From an uncultured Oscillospiraceae bacterium (GTDB lineage Bacteria; Bacillota; Clostridia; Oscillospirales; Oscillospiraceae), in NCBI GenBank assembly GCA_947623745.1, contig CANQHN010000010.1:17576-81575 (forward strand): a stretch of DNA of 64,000 nucleotides, written 5' to 3'. Of this stretch, positions 1 to 7,776 are shown piece after piece. The notes under the pieces were generated by a model. It saw only the letters and a list, made by a program, of their open reading frames with translations. It searched no databases and was not told where the DNA came from. Each line of letters starts with the position of its first letter. Position 1 is the stretch's first letter. Both the position numbers and the translations under genes were made by a program.

Positions 1-306
1 ATGCCCACCACCAACGACGCTCTGGAGTTCCTGAAGAAGCAGGAGAACATGATCGTCGCCCCCTCCAAGGCCGTCAACGCCTGCGGCGTGGCCGTGTCCG
101 CTCTGGAGATGTCCCAGAACGCCGAGCGCCTGTACTGGACCGCCGAGGAAGTGGATGCGAAGATGCACCAGATCATGAGCGGCATCTATCACGCCTCCAA
201 GGAGGCCGCCGCCCGCTACGGCCTGGGCTACGACCTGGTGGCCGGCGCCAACATCGTGGGCTTCCAGCGCGTGGCTGACGCCATGATGGCCCAGGGTATT
301 TTCTAA
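1..306 (+). CDS. gdhA: NADP-type glutamate dehydrogenase, C-terminal fragment (5' end lies outside window)
   Basis: Protein ...YHASKEAAARYGLGYDLVAGANIVGFQRVADAMMAQGIF matches the C-terminus of bacterial GdhA; open to the window start. Confidence 0.85.
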   Translation: MPTTNDALEFLKKQENMIVAPSKAVNACGVAVSALEMSQNAERLYWTAEEVDAKMHQIMSGIYHASKEAAARYGLGYDLVAGANIVGFQRVADAMMAQGIF

Positions 307-389
307 GAAGCGTTTTCCTCAATTCCCCCCTTGTGCCGCGGCCCCTCCGGGGCCGCGGCACCCCCCTTTTACGGCGCAGAAAAAGCCGC

Positions 390-425
390 CCCGCCTCGTA
401 TGAGGCGGGGCGGCTCTGTTTTTCA
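390..425. terminator. Intrinsic terminator (GC hairpin with flanking A/T tracts)
   Basis: gccgccccgcct cgtatg aggcggggcggc ... tttttc between gdhA and the convergent SLH gene. Confidence 0.75.
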
Positions 426-433
426 GTCCCGGT

Positions 434-1228
434 TCAGCCCAGCTTGTAGAACATCTGCACCGCCATCGCCAGGGCGGCCTGGGCCTGGGTGTTGGCCTTG
501 GGGTCGAACCTGTTGTCCCCCACCCCGTTGATGATGCCGTGGCGCTCCATAAAGTAGACGCTCTCCCGGGCCCACTCGGAGATGTCTCCGTCGTCGGCGA
601 AGGGGACGGCGCCGGCGGAACCCAGCTTGCCGTTGAGCCGGTAGTAGGCGCTGCTGAGCACGTTGACCGCCTGCCGGGGGGTCAGGTCGGTGTCGTCATC
701 CACCCGGTCCTCCGGGCCGTTGGTGAGGATCCAGTCGATCCTGGACTCCGGCTGCTGGAGGAGGATCCACAGCAGATAGGCCCGTTTGTCCACATCGTTG
801 CACGCCCGGTACACCGAGTCCAGCATGATGGCGGCCTCCTCCCGGGTCACGAGGGCGTCGCCGTCGAAGGTGTCCTCACTGACGCCGGCCACCAGCCCCA
901 GGCCGTAGGCCTTGAGCACGTCGGGGTCGTCGGTGTCCGTGAAGGGGTCCTCCTGGGGGAGAGGCGCCTGCTGGTTGGACATGACCTGATACAATTGCAG
1001 GCACAGGGCGGCGAACTCCGTGCGGGTGATGTCCTCCCGCAGGTCCTTGTCCCGCAGCTTTTCGGGGATCAGGAGCAGCCGGCCGGCCCGCTCGACGTGG
1101 GTGGCGGCCCAGGTGTCCGATGGCCCGGTCTTTACTGCGGTCAGCCCCAGCCCGAGCGCCGAGGCGGGCATGGCCAGGGCGCAGGACAGCGCCGCGCCCG
1201 CCAGGAACAGGGATAGCCATCGTTTCAT
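434..1228 (-). CDS. S-layer homology (SLH) domain protein, secreted
   Basis: Signal peptide (MKRWLSLFLAGAALSCALAMPASA) and SLH-like repeats (ITRTEFAALCLQLYQ, VTREEAAIMLDSVYR, FDPKANTQAQAALAM). Confidence 0.7.
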   Translation of the reverse strand: MKRWLSLFLAGAALSCALAMPASALGLGLTAVKTGPSDTWAATHVERAGRLLLIPEKLRDKDLREDITRTEFAALCLQLYQVMSNQQAPLPQEDPFTDTDDPDVLKAYGLGLVAGVSEDTFDGDALVTREEAAIMLDSVYRACNDVDKRAYLLWILLQQPESRIDWILTNGPEDRVDDDTDLTPRQAVNVLSSAYYRLNGKLGSAGAVPFADDGDISEWARESVYFMERHGIINGVGDNRFDPKANTQAQAALAMAVQMFYKLG

Positions 1229-1418
1229 ACGCGTATGCTCCTCCTCTCCGCACGCTGTGCGGCTTCTTTGCTCCCATTCTACACGATTTTTTCACAAAAG
1301 GCAATCGCTGCCCGCCATATTTTCCTGCTATTTTTACCCAGTTCCCCGCCTGGCCCCGCCCTTGTCCTCCCCGCCCCGGGTATGCTATACTGACAGCGTG
1401 AGGAAAGGGGGCGGAGCT

Positions 1419-2459
1419 GTGAGAAGGACCAGCTTTGGGATCGCGCCCGGCGGGGAGCCGGTGTACCAGTACACCCTGGCCGGCGGCGGGCTGGAGTGCC
1501 AGGTGATCACCTTCGGCGGGGCGCTGCGCGCCCTGCGCGTCCCGGACCGGGAAGGGAAGATGGTGGACGTGGTGCTGGGGTTCGACGACCCGGAGCACTA
1601 CTTCGGGCCGCGGAACAAGTCCCTGGGGCTCCTGATCGGCAGGTACTGCAACCACATCGGCGGGGCGGGCTTTGACCTCAACGGCGTACACTACCCCCTG
1701 GCCGCCAACGACGGCCCCAACAATCTGCACAGCGGCCCGCTGGGGTTCCACCGGCAGCCCTGGAGGGTGGAGGCGGCAGGGGAGGACTTCCTCACCCTCT
1801 CCCTCACCAGCCCCGACGGGCAGAGCGGGTTCCCCGGTACGCTGACCGCCCGGGTGACCTACCGCCTGGAGGGGGGAGGCCTGACCCTCTCCTACTGGGC
1901 TCGCAGCGACAGGGACACCCTGTGCAGCCTCACCAACCACGCCTACTTCAACCTGGCCGGCCACGACAGCGGGCCGGTGCTGGACCAGCAGATCCAGATC
2001 TTTTCCGATTTTTTCACTCCCACTGGCCCGGGTTCCATCCCCACCGGCGAGATCGCCCCGGTGGAGGGCACCCCCATGGACCTGCGGCGGCCCACGGAGA
2101 TCGGGGCCCACATCGGGGAGGACCATCCCCAGCTGCGCATCGGCCGGGGCTATGACCACAACTGGGTGGTCCCGGGGCCGCCGGGGACCCTCCGGCCCGC
2201 CGCCCGGGCGTACAGCCCGAGGACCGGGATATCCTTAGAGGTGCTCACCACCCAGCCCGGCGTCCAGTTCTACACGGCCAACTACCTGGGGGACAGCCCG
2301 CCGGGGAAGGGCGGCGCGCCCTACGGCCAGCGCTGGGGGTTCTGCCTGGAGACCCAGGCCTTCCCGGACAGCCCCCACCACCCCAATTTCCCCTCCGCCG
2401 TCCTCCGGGCGGAGGAGGAGTACCGCCACACCACCATATTCCGGTTCCGGACGGAGTAA
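1419..2459 (+). CDS. galM: Aldose 1-epimerase (galactose mutarotase)
   Basis: VRRTSFGIAPGGEPVYQYTL..., LLIGRYCNHIGGAGFDLNGVHYPLAANDGPNNLHSG, YFNLAGH motifs; GTG start chosen within the longer listed ORF (1020..2459), preceded by a purine-rich SD. Confidence 0.88.
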   Translation: MRRTSFGIAPGGEPVYQYTLAGGGLECQVITFGGALRALRVPDREGKMVDVVLGFDDPEHYFGPRNKSLGLLIGRYCNHIGGAGFDLNGVHYPLAANDGPNNLHSGPLGFHRQPWRVEAAGEDFLTLSLTSPDGQSGFPGTLTARVTYRLEGGGLTLSYWARSDRDTLCSLTNHAYFNLAGHDSGPVLDQQIQIFSDFFTPTGPGSIPTGEIAPVEGTPMDLRRPTEIGAHIGEDHPQLRIGRGYDHNWVVPGPPGTLRPAARAYSPRTGISLEVLTTQPGVQFYTANYLGDSPPGKGGAPYGQRWGFCLETQAFPDSPHHPNFPSAVLRAEEEYRHTTIFRFRTE

Positions 2460-2462
2460 TAC

Positions 2463-2502
2463 AAAAGGGCGCCCGCGTTTTCCGCGGGCGCCCTTTTGTA
2501 TG
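2463..2502. terminator. Bidirectional intrinsic terminator between galM and the chorismate mutase gene
   Basis: aaaagggcgcccgcg ttttc cgcgggcgcccttttgt. Confidence 0.85.
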
Positions 2503-2505
2503 TGG

Positions 2506-2790
2506 TTACTGCTGCTGGTGGGTCTGGATCAGCGTCTGCTGCTGGCGGCGGGAGATGGCCATGATGGTCTGGAACAGCTCCGTCACGTCATCGGTCAGGG
2601 CCTTGTCGTGGAGCAGGGCGGCCTTCCCGGCCAGCACCTGCTTCTCCCGGCCGCTGTCCAGCACGGGCAGGCCCCGGCTCAGCTTGTACTGGCCCACCTT
2701 GGCGGTCACCGCCATGCGCTGCTCGAACAGCGCCACCAGTTGGGCGTCGATGCGGTCGATCTGCTCCCGCAGAGAAGTCAGTTCATCCAT
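2506..2790 (-). CDS. Chorismate mutase (AroQ type)
   Basis: MDELTSLREQIDRIDAQLVALFEQRMAVTAKVGQYK: canonical AroQ N-terminus. Confidence 0.85.
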   Translation of the reverse strand: MDELTSLREQIDRIDAQLVALFEQRMAVTAKVGQYKLSRGLPVLDSGREKQVLAGKAALLHDKALTDDVTELFQTIMAISRRQQQTLIQTHQQQ

Positions 2791-2802
2791 TCATATCCCC
2801 TC

Positions 2803-3858
2803 CTAAATCCCTAAAAGCTGGCAGACGGCCAGGGCCGCCGCCGCCTCGATTACCGGGACGGCCCGCTGGACGATGCAGGGGTCGTGCCGGCCGTGTACTG
2901 TCACCTTCGCGTTCCGCCCGGTGGACAGGTCCACCGTGTCCTGCTCCCGGCCGATGGAGGGCGTGGGCCGCAGGACCGCCCGGACCACCACCGGCATCCC
3001 GTTGGTGATGCCGCCGTTGACGCCGCCGGCGTGGTTGGTGCGGGTGCGCACCTCGCCGCCGGCGCTGTAAAATGGGTCGTTGGCCTGGGAGCCCCGCATA
3101 TCCGCCAGGGCGAAGCCCGCGCCGAATTCGATCCCCTTCACCGCCGGGACGGCGAACAGGTGCCGGGCCAGGATGCCCTCCACGTTCTCGTCCAGATCGG
3201 GGGCGCCTATCCCGGCGGGCAGGCCGCAGATCATGCACTCCACCGTACCGCCCACCGAGTCCAGCTCCGCCTTGGCCGCCAGGATGGCCGCGCGCATCTT
3301 CTCCCCCCGGGCGTCATCCAGAACGGGGAAGTCCTTGGCCGCGGCGGCGGAGAGGGCGGCGCGCTGGTCCAGGGTGGGGTCCAGGGGGACGTCGGGAATG
3401 CCGGCGACGGAGGCGATGTGGGCCCCCACAAACACCCCCTCCTGGGCCAGCAGCTGCTTGGCGACAGCCCCGGCGGCCACCAGCGGGGCCGTCAGCCGAC
3501 CGGAGAAATGTCCGCCGCCGCGGTAGTCGTTGCAGCCGTCGTAGCGCATGGCGCCGGTGTAGTCGGCGTGGCTGGGCCGGGGGAGAGTGCGCAGCTGGGC
3601 GTAGTCCCCGGAGTGCTGGTCGGTGTTGCGGATGACCATGGTCAGGGGCGCTCCGGTGGTTTTTCCCTCGAACATGCCGGAGAGGAACTCCACCGCGTCC
3701 GGCTCCCGCCGGGCGGTGGACAGGGGGCTGTTCCCCGCCGCCCGGCGCGCCAGCTCTCGCTCCAGCTCGGGGAGGTCCAGCTCCAGCCCGGCGGGCACCC
3801 CGGTGAGGGTCACGCCGATGGCGGGCCCGTGGGACTCGCCGAAGATGGTGTAGTTCAT
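2803..3858 (-). CDS. aroC: Chorismate synthase
   Basis: MNYTIFGESHGPAIGVTLTGVPAG..., RPSHADYTGAMRY; start set at 3858 inside the longer listed ORF; overlaps aroA by 4 bp (ATGA). Confidence 0.93.
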   Translation of the reverse strand: MNYTIFGESHGPAIGVTLTGVPAGLELDLPELERELARRAAGNSPLSTARREPDAVEFLSGMFEGKTTGAPLTMVIRNTDQHSGDYAQLRTLPRPSHADYTGAMRYDGCNDYRGGGHFSGRLTAPLVAAGAVAKQLLAQEGVFVGAHIASVAGIPDVPLDPTLDQRAALSAAAAKDFPVLDDARGEKMRAAILAAKAELDSVGGTVECMICGLPAGIGAPDLDENVEGILARHLFAVPAVKGIEFGAGFALADMRGSQANDPFYSAGGEVRTRTNHAGGVNGGITNGMPVVVRAVLRPTPSIGREQDTVDLSTGRNAKVTVHGRHDPCIVQRAVPVIEAAAALAVCQLLGI

Positions 3859-5042
3859 TTCATACCTCCCACGAACTGCCCGCCCAGGGCGGCGTAGTCG
3901 CCCCAGAAATCGGGGTAGGATTTGTTTACGCTCTCCGCGCCGGAGAGGACCACCTTCCCGGAGGCCCTGGTGGCGGCGATGGCCAGCATCATGGCGATGC
4001 GGTGGTCGTTGTGGGCGTCCGCCCGGCCGCCCCGGAGGGACTCCACCCCCCGGATGACCAGGAAGTCGGGCCCCTCCTCCACCTGGGCGCCCAGGGCGTT
4101 GAGCTCCGCCGTGACCGCCGCCAGCCGGTCGCTCTCCTTGGCGCGCAGCCGGGCGGCGTTGACGATGCGGGTGGTCTGCCCGTCCCGCAGGGCGGCCATG
4201 AGCGCCAGGGCGGGCACCAGGTCGGGGCACTGGGACACGTCGATCTCCGCCTCCCCCGGCCGGGACAGCCGGGCGAAGTGGGCGGCGATGACCATGTCCC
4301 CCTGGGTGGAAAACGGGTTCAGCCCCTCGATCTTGATATCGCCCCCGAGGAGGAGGGCGGCGTACCAGAAGGCCGCCTGGGACCAGTCGGCCTCGATGGT
4401 GAAGTCCCGGGCCTGGAAGCTCTGGTTCCCGGGCACCAGGAAGCGCTCGTAGTTCCGGTTCTCCGCCGTCACGCCGAACTGCTCCAGCACCTCCAGGGTC
4501 ATGTCCACGTACCCCCGGCTCTCCAGGGGGGAGGTGAGGACGATCTGGCTGTCCCCGTCCAGCAGGGGCAGGGCGTACAGCAGGCCGGTGACGAACTGGC
4601 TGGACACGTTGCCGGGCAGGCGGTACTCGCCGGGGGGCAGGGTCCCCCGGACCGTCAGCGTGTTTTCAGCGCGCTCCCAGGAGATGCCCTTCTCCCGGAA
4701 GATGTCGAAGTAGGGCTCCTGGGGCCGCTCCATAAGCCGGCCCTTGCCCGTGAAGTGTCCGCCCCCCCGCACGGCCAGGGCCACGGGGATGAGGAAACGC
4801 AGAGTGGAGCCGCTCTCCCGGCAGTCCAGCAGGGGCAGGCCGTCCGCCCCGGCGGACCGGGCGCTCTTCAGGGCGGCGACACAGCCGCGGGTGGCCAGGA
4901 TGTCCTGGGAGAGGGAGAGGTTGTGCAGCGTTCCGTGCCCCCCGGACAGAGCCAGGGCCAGCACGGCCCGGTGGGCCTGAGATTTGGAGGGCGGGGGAGT
5001 GATGGCCCCCGCCAGCCGGGCGGGGGTGATGGTAAGGATCAT
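3855..5042 (-). CDS. aroA: 3-phosphoshikimate 1-carboxyvinyltransferase (EPSP synthase)
   Basis: MILTITPARLAGAITPPPSKSQAHRAVLALALSGG; ESGSTLRFLIPVAL; DHRIAMMLAI. Confidence 0.93.
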   Translation of the reverse strand: MILTITPARLAGAITPPPSKSQAHRAVLALALSGGHGTLHNLSLSQDILATRGCVAALKSARSAGADGLPLLDCRESGSTLRFLIPVALAVRGGGHFTGKGRLMERPQEPYFDIFREKGISWERAENTLTVRGTLPPGEYRLPGNVSSQFVTGLLYALPLLDGDSQIVLTSPLESRGYVDMTLEVLEQFGVTAENRNYERFLVPGNQSFQARDFTIEADWSQAAFWYAALLLGGDIKIEGLNPFSTQGDMVIAAHFARLSRPGEAEIDVSQCPDLVPALALMAALRDGQTTRIVNAARLRAKESDRLAAVTAELNALGAQVEEGPDFLVIRGVESLRGGRADAHNDHRIAMMLAIAATRASGKVVLSGAESVNKSYPDFWGDYAALGGQFVGGMK

Positions 5043-5169
5043 GATTGCCTCCGTTTTCCCGCGCCGGGCGGGAGGGTAACAGATGTAAACGGCGCCGCGC
5101 CGCATGGATAGACCCTATTCTACCGTGTTCTGCCGGGAAATTCAACCCCCCCGGCGCCCCTGCGGGGAA

Positions 5170-5206
5170 AGGAACCGGCCCGCTCCCTCCGGGGAGCGGG
5201 CCGGAC
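5170..5206 (-). terminator. Likely terminator of the response regulator gene
   Basis: ccggcccgctccc tcc ggggagcgggccgg hairpin followed by a weak T-rich tract on the minus strand. Confidence 0.5.
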
Positions 5207-5227
5207 GATCTTCTATTTGGGCAGATT

Positions 5228-5896
5228 TTACTCGAACCGGTAGCCTACGCCGCGCAGGGTGATGATGCGCTCGCTGTACGGCGAGATGGCGTGGCGGATC
5301 TGCTTGATGTGGGTGTCCAGAGTGCGGGTGTCGCCGGACAGCTCCCCGCCCCAGACAATGTCCAGCAGCTGCTTGCGGGAGAAAGCCACGTCCGGCTGCC
5401 CCACCAGCAGGGCCAGCAGGTCGAACTCCTTGGGGGTCAGGCTGATGCGCTCCCCGTCCACAAAGACCCGGCGGGCGGTCAGGTCGATGGTGATGCCGCC
5501 GTTGCTCAGGGTCTTGGGGGAGGCGTTCTCTTGGGCGGGGCCGCGCTTGAGGATGGCGGCGATGCGCAGCATCAGCTCCTTGCTGGAGAAGGGCTTTGCC
5601 ATATAGTCGTCCGCCCCCAGCTCCAGGCCGCGGATGCGGTCGGCCTCGCTGCACTGGGAGGAGAGGATCAGCACCGGGATCTGGGAGAAGGTCCGCACCG
5701 TCTGAAGGGCGGAGAATCCGTCAAGTCCGGGGACAGTCACCTCCAGGATCATCAGGTCGAAGGGGGTCTGGCGGCAGAGGGAGATCGCGGTCTCGGCGTC
5801 GCTGGACTCGGTGGCGGTGTATCCTTCCAGACGGACATATTTTGCGATCTGCGCGCGAATCTCCTTGTCGCTGTCCACGATCAAAATATGTCTCAC
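5228..5896 (-). CDS. OmpR/PhoB-family response regulator with atypical receiver (phospho-acceptor Asp replaced by Glu)
   Basis: Receiver RHILIVDSDKE...DLMILEVTVPG...GADDYMAKPF plus winged-helix DNA-binding domain; GTG start at 5896 with AAGGAGGATCC SD; no adjacent kinase. Confidence 0.85.
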   Translation of the reverse strand: MRHILIVDSDKEIRAQIAKYVRLEGYTATESSDAETAISLCRQTPFDLMILEVTVPGLDGFSALQTVRTFSQIPVLILSSQCSEADRIRGLELGADDYMAKPFSSKELMLRIAAILKRGPAQENASPKTLSNGGITIDLTARRVFVDGERISLTPKEFDLLALLVGQPDVAFSRKQLLDIVWGGELSGDTRTLDTHIKQIRHAISPYSERIITLRGVGYRFE

Positions 5897-5960
5897 AGGG
5901 ATCCTCCTTTCATAATGGGATCGCACGAGGGTGCGGAGCGGCCGGACGGGCCGGCCCAGG

Positions 5961-6944
5961 TCAGTAGAGCGCGGACACGGCGGACAGCTTTTCCCGGTAG
6001 GCGTCCGCTGCCCACTGGGGCGCTGTGAGGACCACGTTGTCCTCCAGACCGAACAGCCAGCCGTAGAACTGGGGGCTGAGCACTACGGGCAGGGTGACGG
6101 TGAAGTGGTCCTCGTCCTGGGGGACCAGGATGATGTCCTGGCCGAACCGGTCCATCACGATGCCGGCCATGGAGCTGCGGCAGCGCAGGGTGACGGTGGC
6201 CTCCTGCCCACTGAACATGCCGAAGTGCTTCTGTCCATAGACGGCCAGGTCGAAGCTGGGGTACAGGTCCTCCCCCTCCCGCTTCAGGCTGGTGACGACG
6301 ATGTCGGACATCTTATCCACCCGGTAGTGGCGCATCTGCCGGTTGGAGCTGTCGTAGGCGACCAGGTAGTAGTACTCGCTGTTCCAGATCAGGCCGTAGG
6401 GGGAGACGGTGTAGCGCCCGCCGCCGCGGCGAAAGACCTTCTCCTTATGTACGTTGTAGTCGAAGTAGCGGAAGGTGATGGCCAGGCGGGCGGCGATGGC
6501 GGTATGGAGCTTGTCCACGTTGTAGTAGATGCTCTCGTTCATCACCTTGATGCGCCCGCTGACGTAGACCTGACGCTGGAGCTGGCGGGCCTGATGGACG
6601 CTGGCCAGGCGCTCCAGCTTGCGGATGAGGGCGTCGCTTTTGCGCTGGGTGATGAAGCGGGAGGACTGCACCGCGTCCACCAGCAGCTTCAGCTCCGCCA
6701 GTTCGAAGGTGCGCGCCCCGATGAACCACCCCGGGGTGCTGCCCTTTCGGTTTTGTACGTCCAGCCCGAAGGTGCGCAGGGCCTCCAGGTCGTCGTAGAT
6801 GCTCTTGCGCTCCGCCTTGATATCCTGCCGGGCCAGCTGGGTGATCAGCTCCTGGACGGTGATGGGGTGCTCCTCGTCGCTGCGCTGCTCCAGGATCTGG
6901 CGCAGGCAGAGCAGTTTCAGCTTTTGATTTGCGCTTTTTGCCAC
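5961..6944 (-). CDS. HTH + WYL-domain transcriptional regulator
   Basis: N-terminal HTH; YTVSPYGLIWNSEYYYLVAYDSSNRQMRHYRVDKM WYL signature. Confidence 0.85.
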   Translation of the reverse strand: MAKSANQKLKLLCLRQILEQRSDEEHPITVQELITQLARQDIKAERKSIYDDLEALRTFGLDVQNRKGSTPGWFIGARTFELAELKLLVDAVQSSRFITQRKSDALIRKLERLASVHQARQLQRQVYVSGRIKVMNESIYYNVDKLHTAIAARLAITFRYFDYNVHKEKVFRRGGGRYTVSPYGLIWNSEYYYLVAYDSSNRQMRHYRVDKMSDIVVTSLKREGEDLYPSFDLAVYGQKHFGMFSGQEATVTLRCRSSMAGIVMDRFGQDIILVPQDEDHFTVTLPVVLSPQFYGWLFGLEDNVVLTAPQWAADAYREKLSAVSALY

Positions 6945-7013
6945 AGGCGTTCCCTCCCAGTTTCATGATACCCCTATCTTAGCGGATACCATGTCCGTTA
7001 AATGGGACTTTCT

Positions 7014-7352
7014 TCACGCCTGGAGCCAAGTCTGCCACACCTCGGGGCAGTAGCCCACGGTGGCCTGTCTGCCGTTGCGGACGATGGGGGTGCGCAGCAG
7101 GGTCGGGTCCTCATACAGCTTGTCCAGCTTGTCCTGGTCGTAGGCCAGATACTCCAGCAGCGCGCTGTCGGGATGGGCGGGGTCGATCATGGCGGCCAGC
7201 CCCACCGCGTTTTTCACGCTGGCCAGCTCGCCCCGGCTCATGCCGTATTTTTTCAGGTCCACGTCCTGGACCTTGATGCGCCGCTCCTTGAACCAGCGCT
7301 GGGCCTTCCTGGTGTCGAAGCACTTGGACTTGCCGAAGATCTGGATATTCAC
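7014..7352 (-). CDS. ArsC/Spx-family thioredoxin-fold protein
   Basis: VNIQIFGKSKCFDTRKAQRWFKERRIKVQDVDLKKYGMSRGEL...LLRTPIVRNGRQATVGY; GTG start. Confidence 0.82.
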   Translation of the reverse strand: MNIQIFGKSKCFDTRKAQRWFKERRIKVQDVDLKKYGMSRGELASVKNAVGLAAMIDPAHPDSALLEYLAYDQDKLDKLYEDPTLLRTPIVRNGRQATVGYCPEVWQTWLQA

Positions 7353-7588
7353 GGCTGGACCTCCAGAGGCACAAAGCGGGGGCCGCGGTAGCCGTCCCGG
7401 TCCACCGTCTCGCTCCACATGGCGGCGGGACGGACCCACAGGCCGCCCTCCCCGTACAGGGCGCGGTAGACCACCAGCTCCTCACCGGTCTCCGAGTGCC
7501 GGGCCACACCCAGGACCTGATATTCCCCGCCCTTGAAGTGGCGGTATTTTCCCGGTCTGATCTGCATCTGCACACCCCGCTGTGTCAA
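7349..7588 (-). CDS. DUF1653 family protein
   Basis: MQIRPGKYRHFKGGEYQVLGVARHSETGEELVVYRALYGEGGLWVRP; start may be the internal Met near 7567; 4-bp overlap with downstream spx-like gene. Confidence 0.8.
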   Translation of the reverse strand: MTQRGVQMQIRPGKYRHFKGGEYQVLGVARHSETGEELVVYRALYGEGGLWVRPAAMWSETVDRDGYRGPRFVPLEVQP

Positions 7589-7608
7589 CTGTTAAAATCT
7601 GTATATGG

Positions 7609-7637
7609 AGTATATCATATTCTTACACTATGGACAA
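7609..7637 (-). promoter_or_regulatory. Putative sigma-A promoter for the DUF1653/spx-like operon
   Basis: minus strand TTGTCC-N17-TATACT. Confidence 0.5.
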
Positions 7638-7776
7638 GAGGGCATATCTCACAAATATTGCGTTTAATTCTTGTTTTTTAGGCAATAATAAGGGGCACTT
7701 GCACAAAAACCGGCCATTCCGGGGTGGGACCGGCGGCCGGCCCTCCAGAAAAATCGGAAAAGGTGTGGACACTTTT

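Noticed and set aside
876-2159. 427-aa minus-strand ORF over galM and its upstream region
   Set aside because: Spans the 5' region of another gene and opposes galM; composition artefact.
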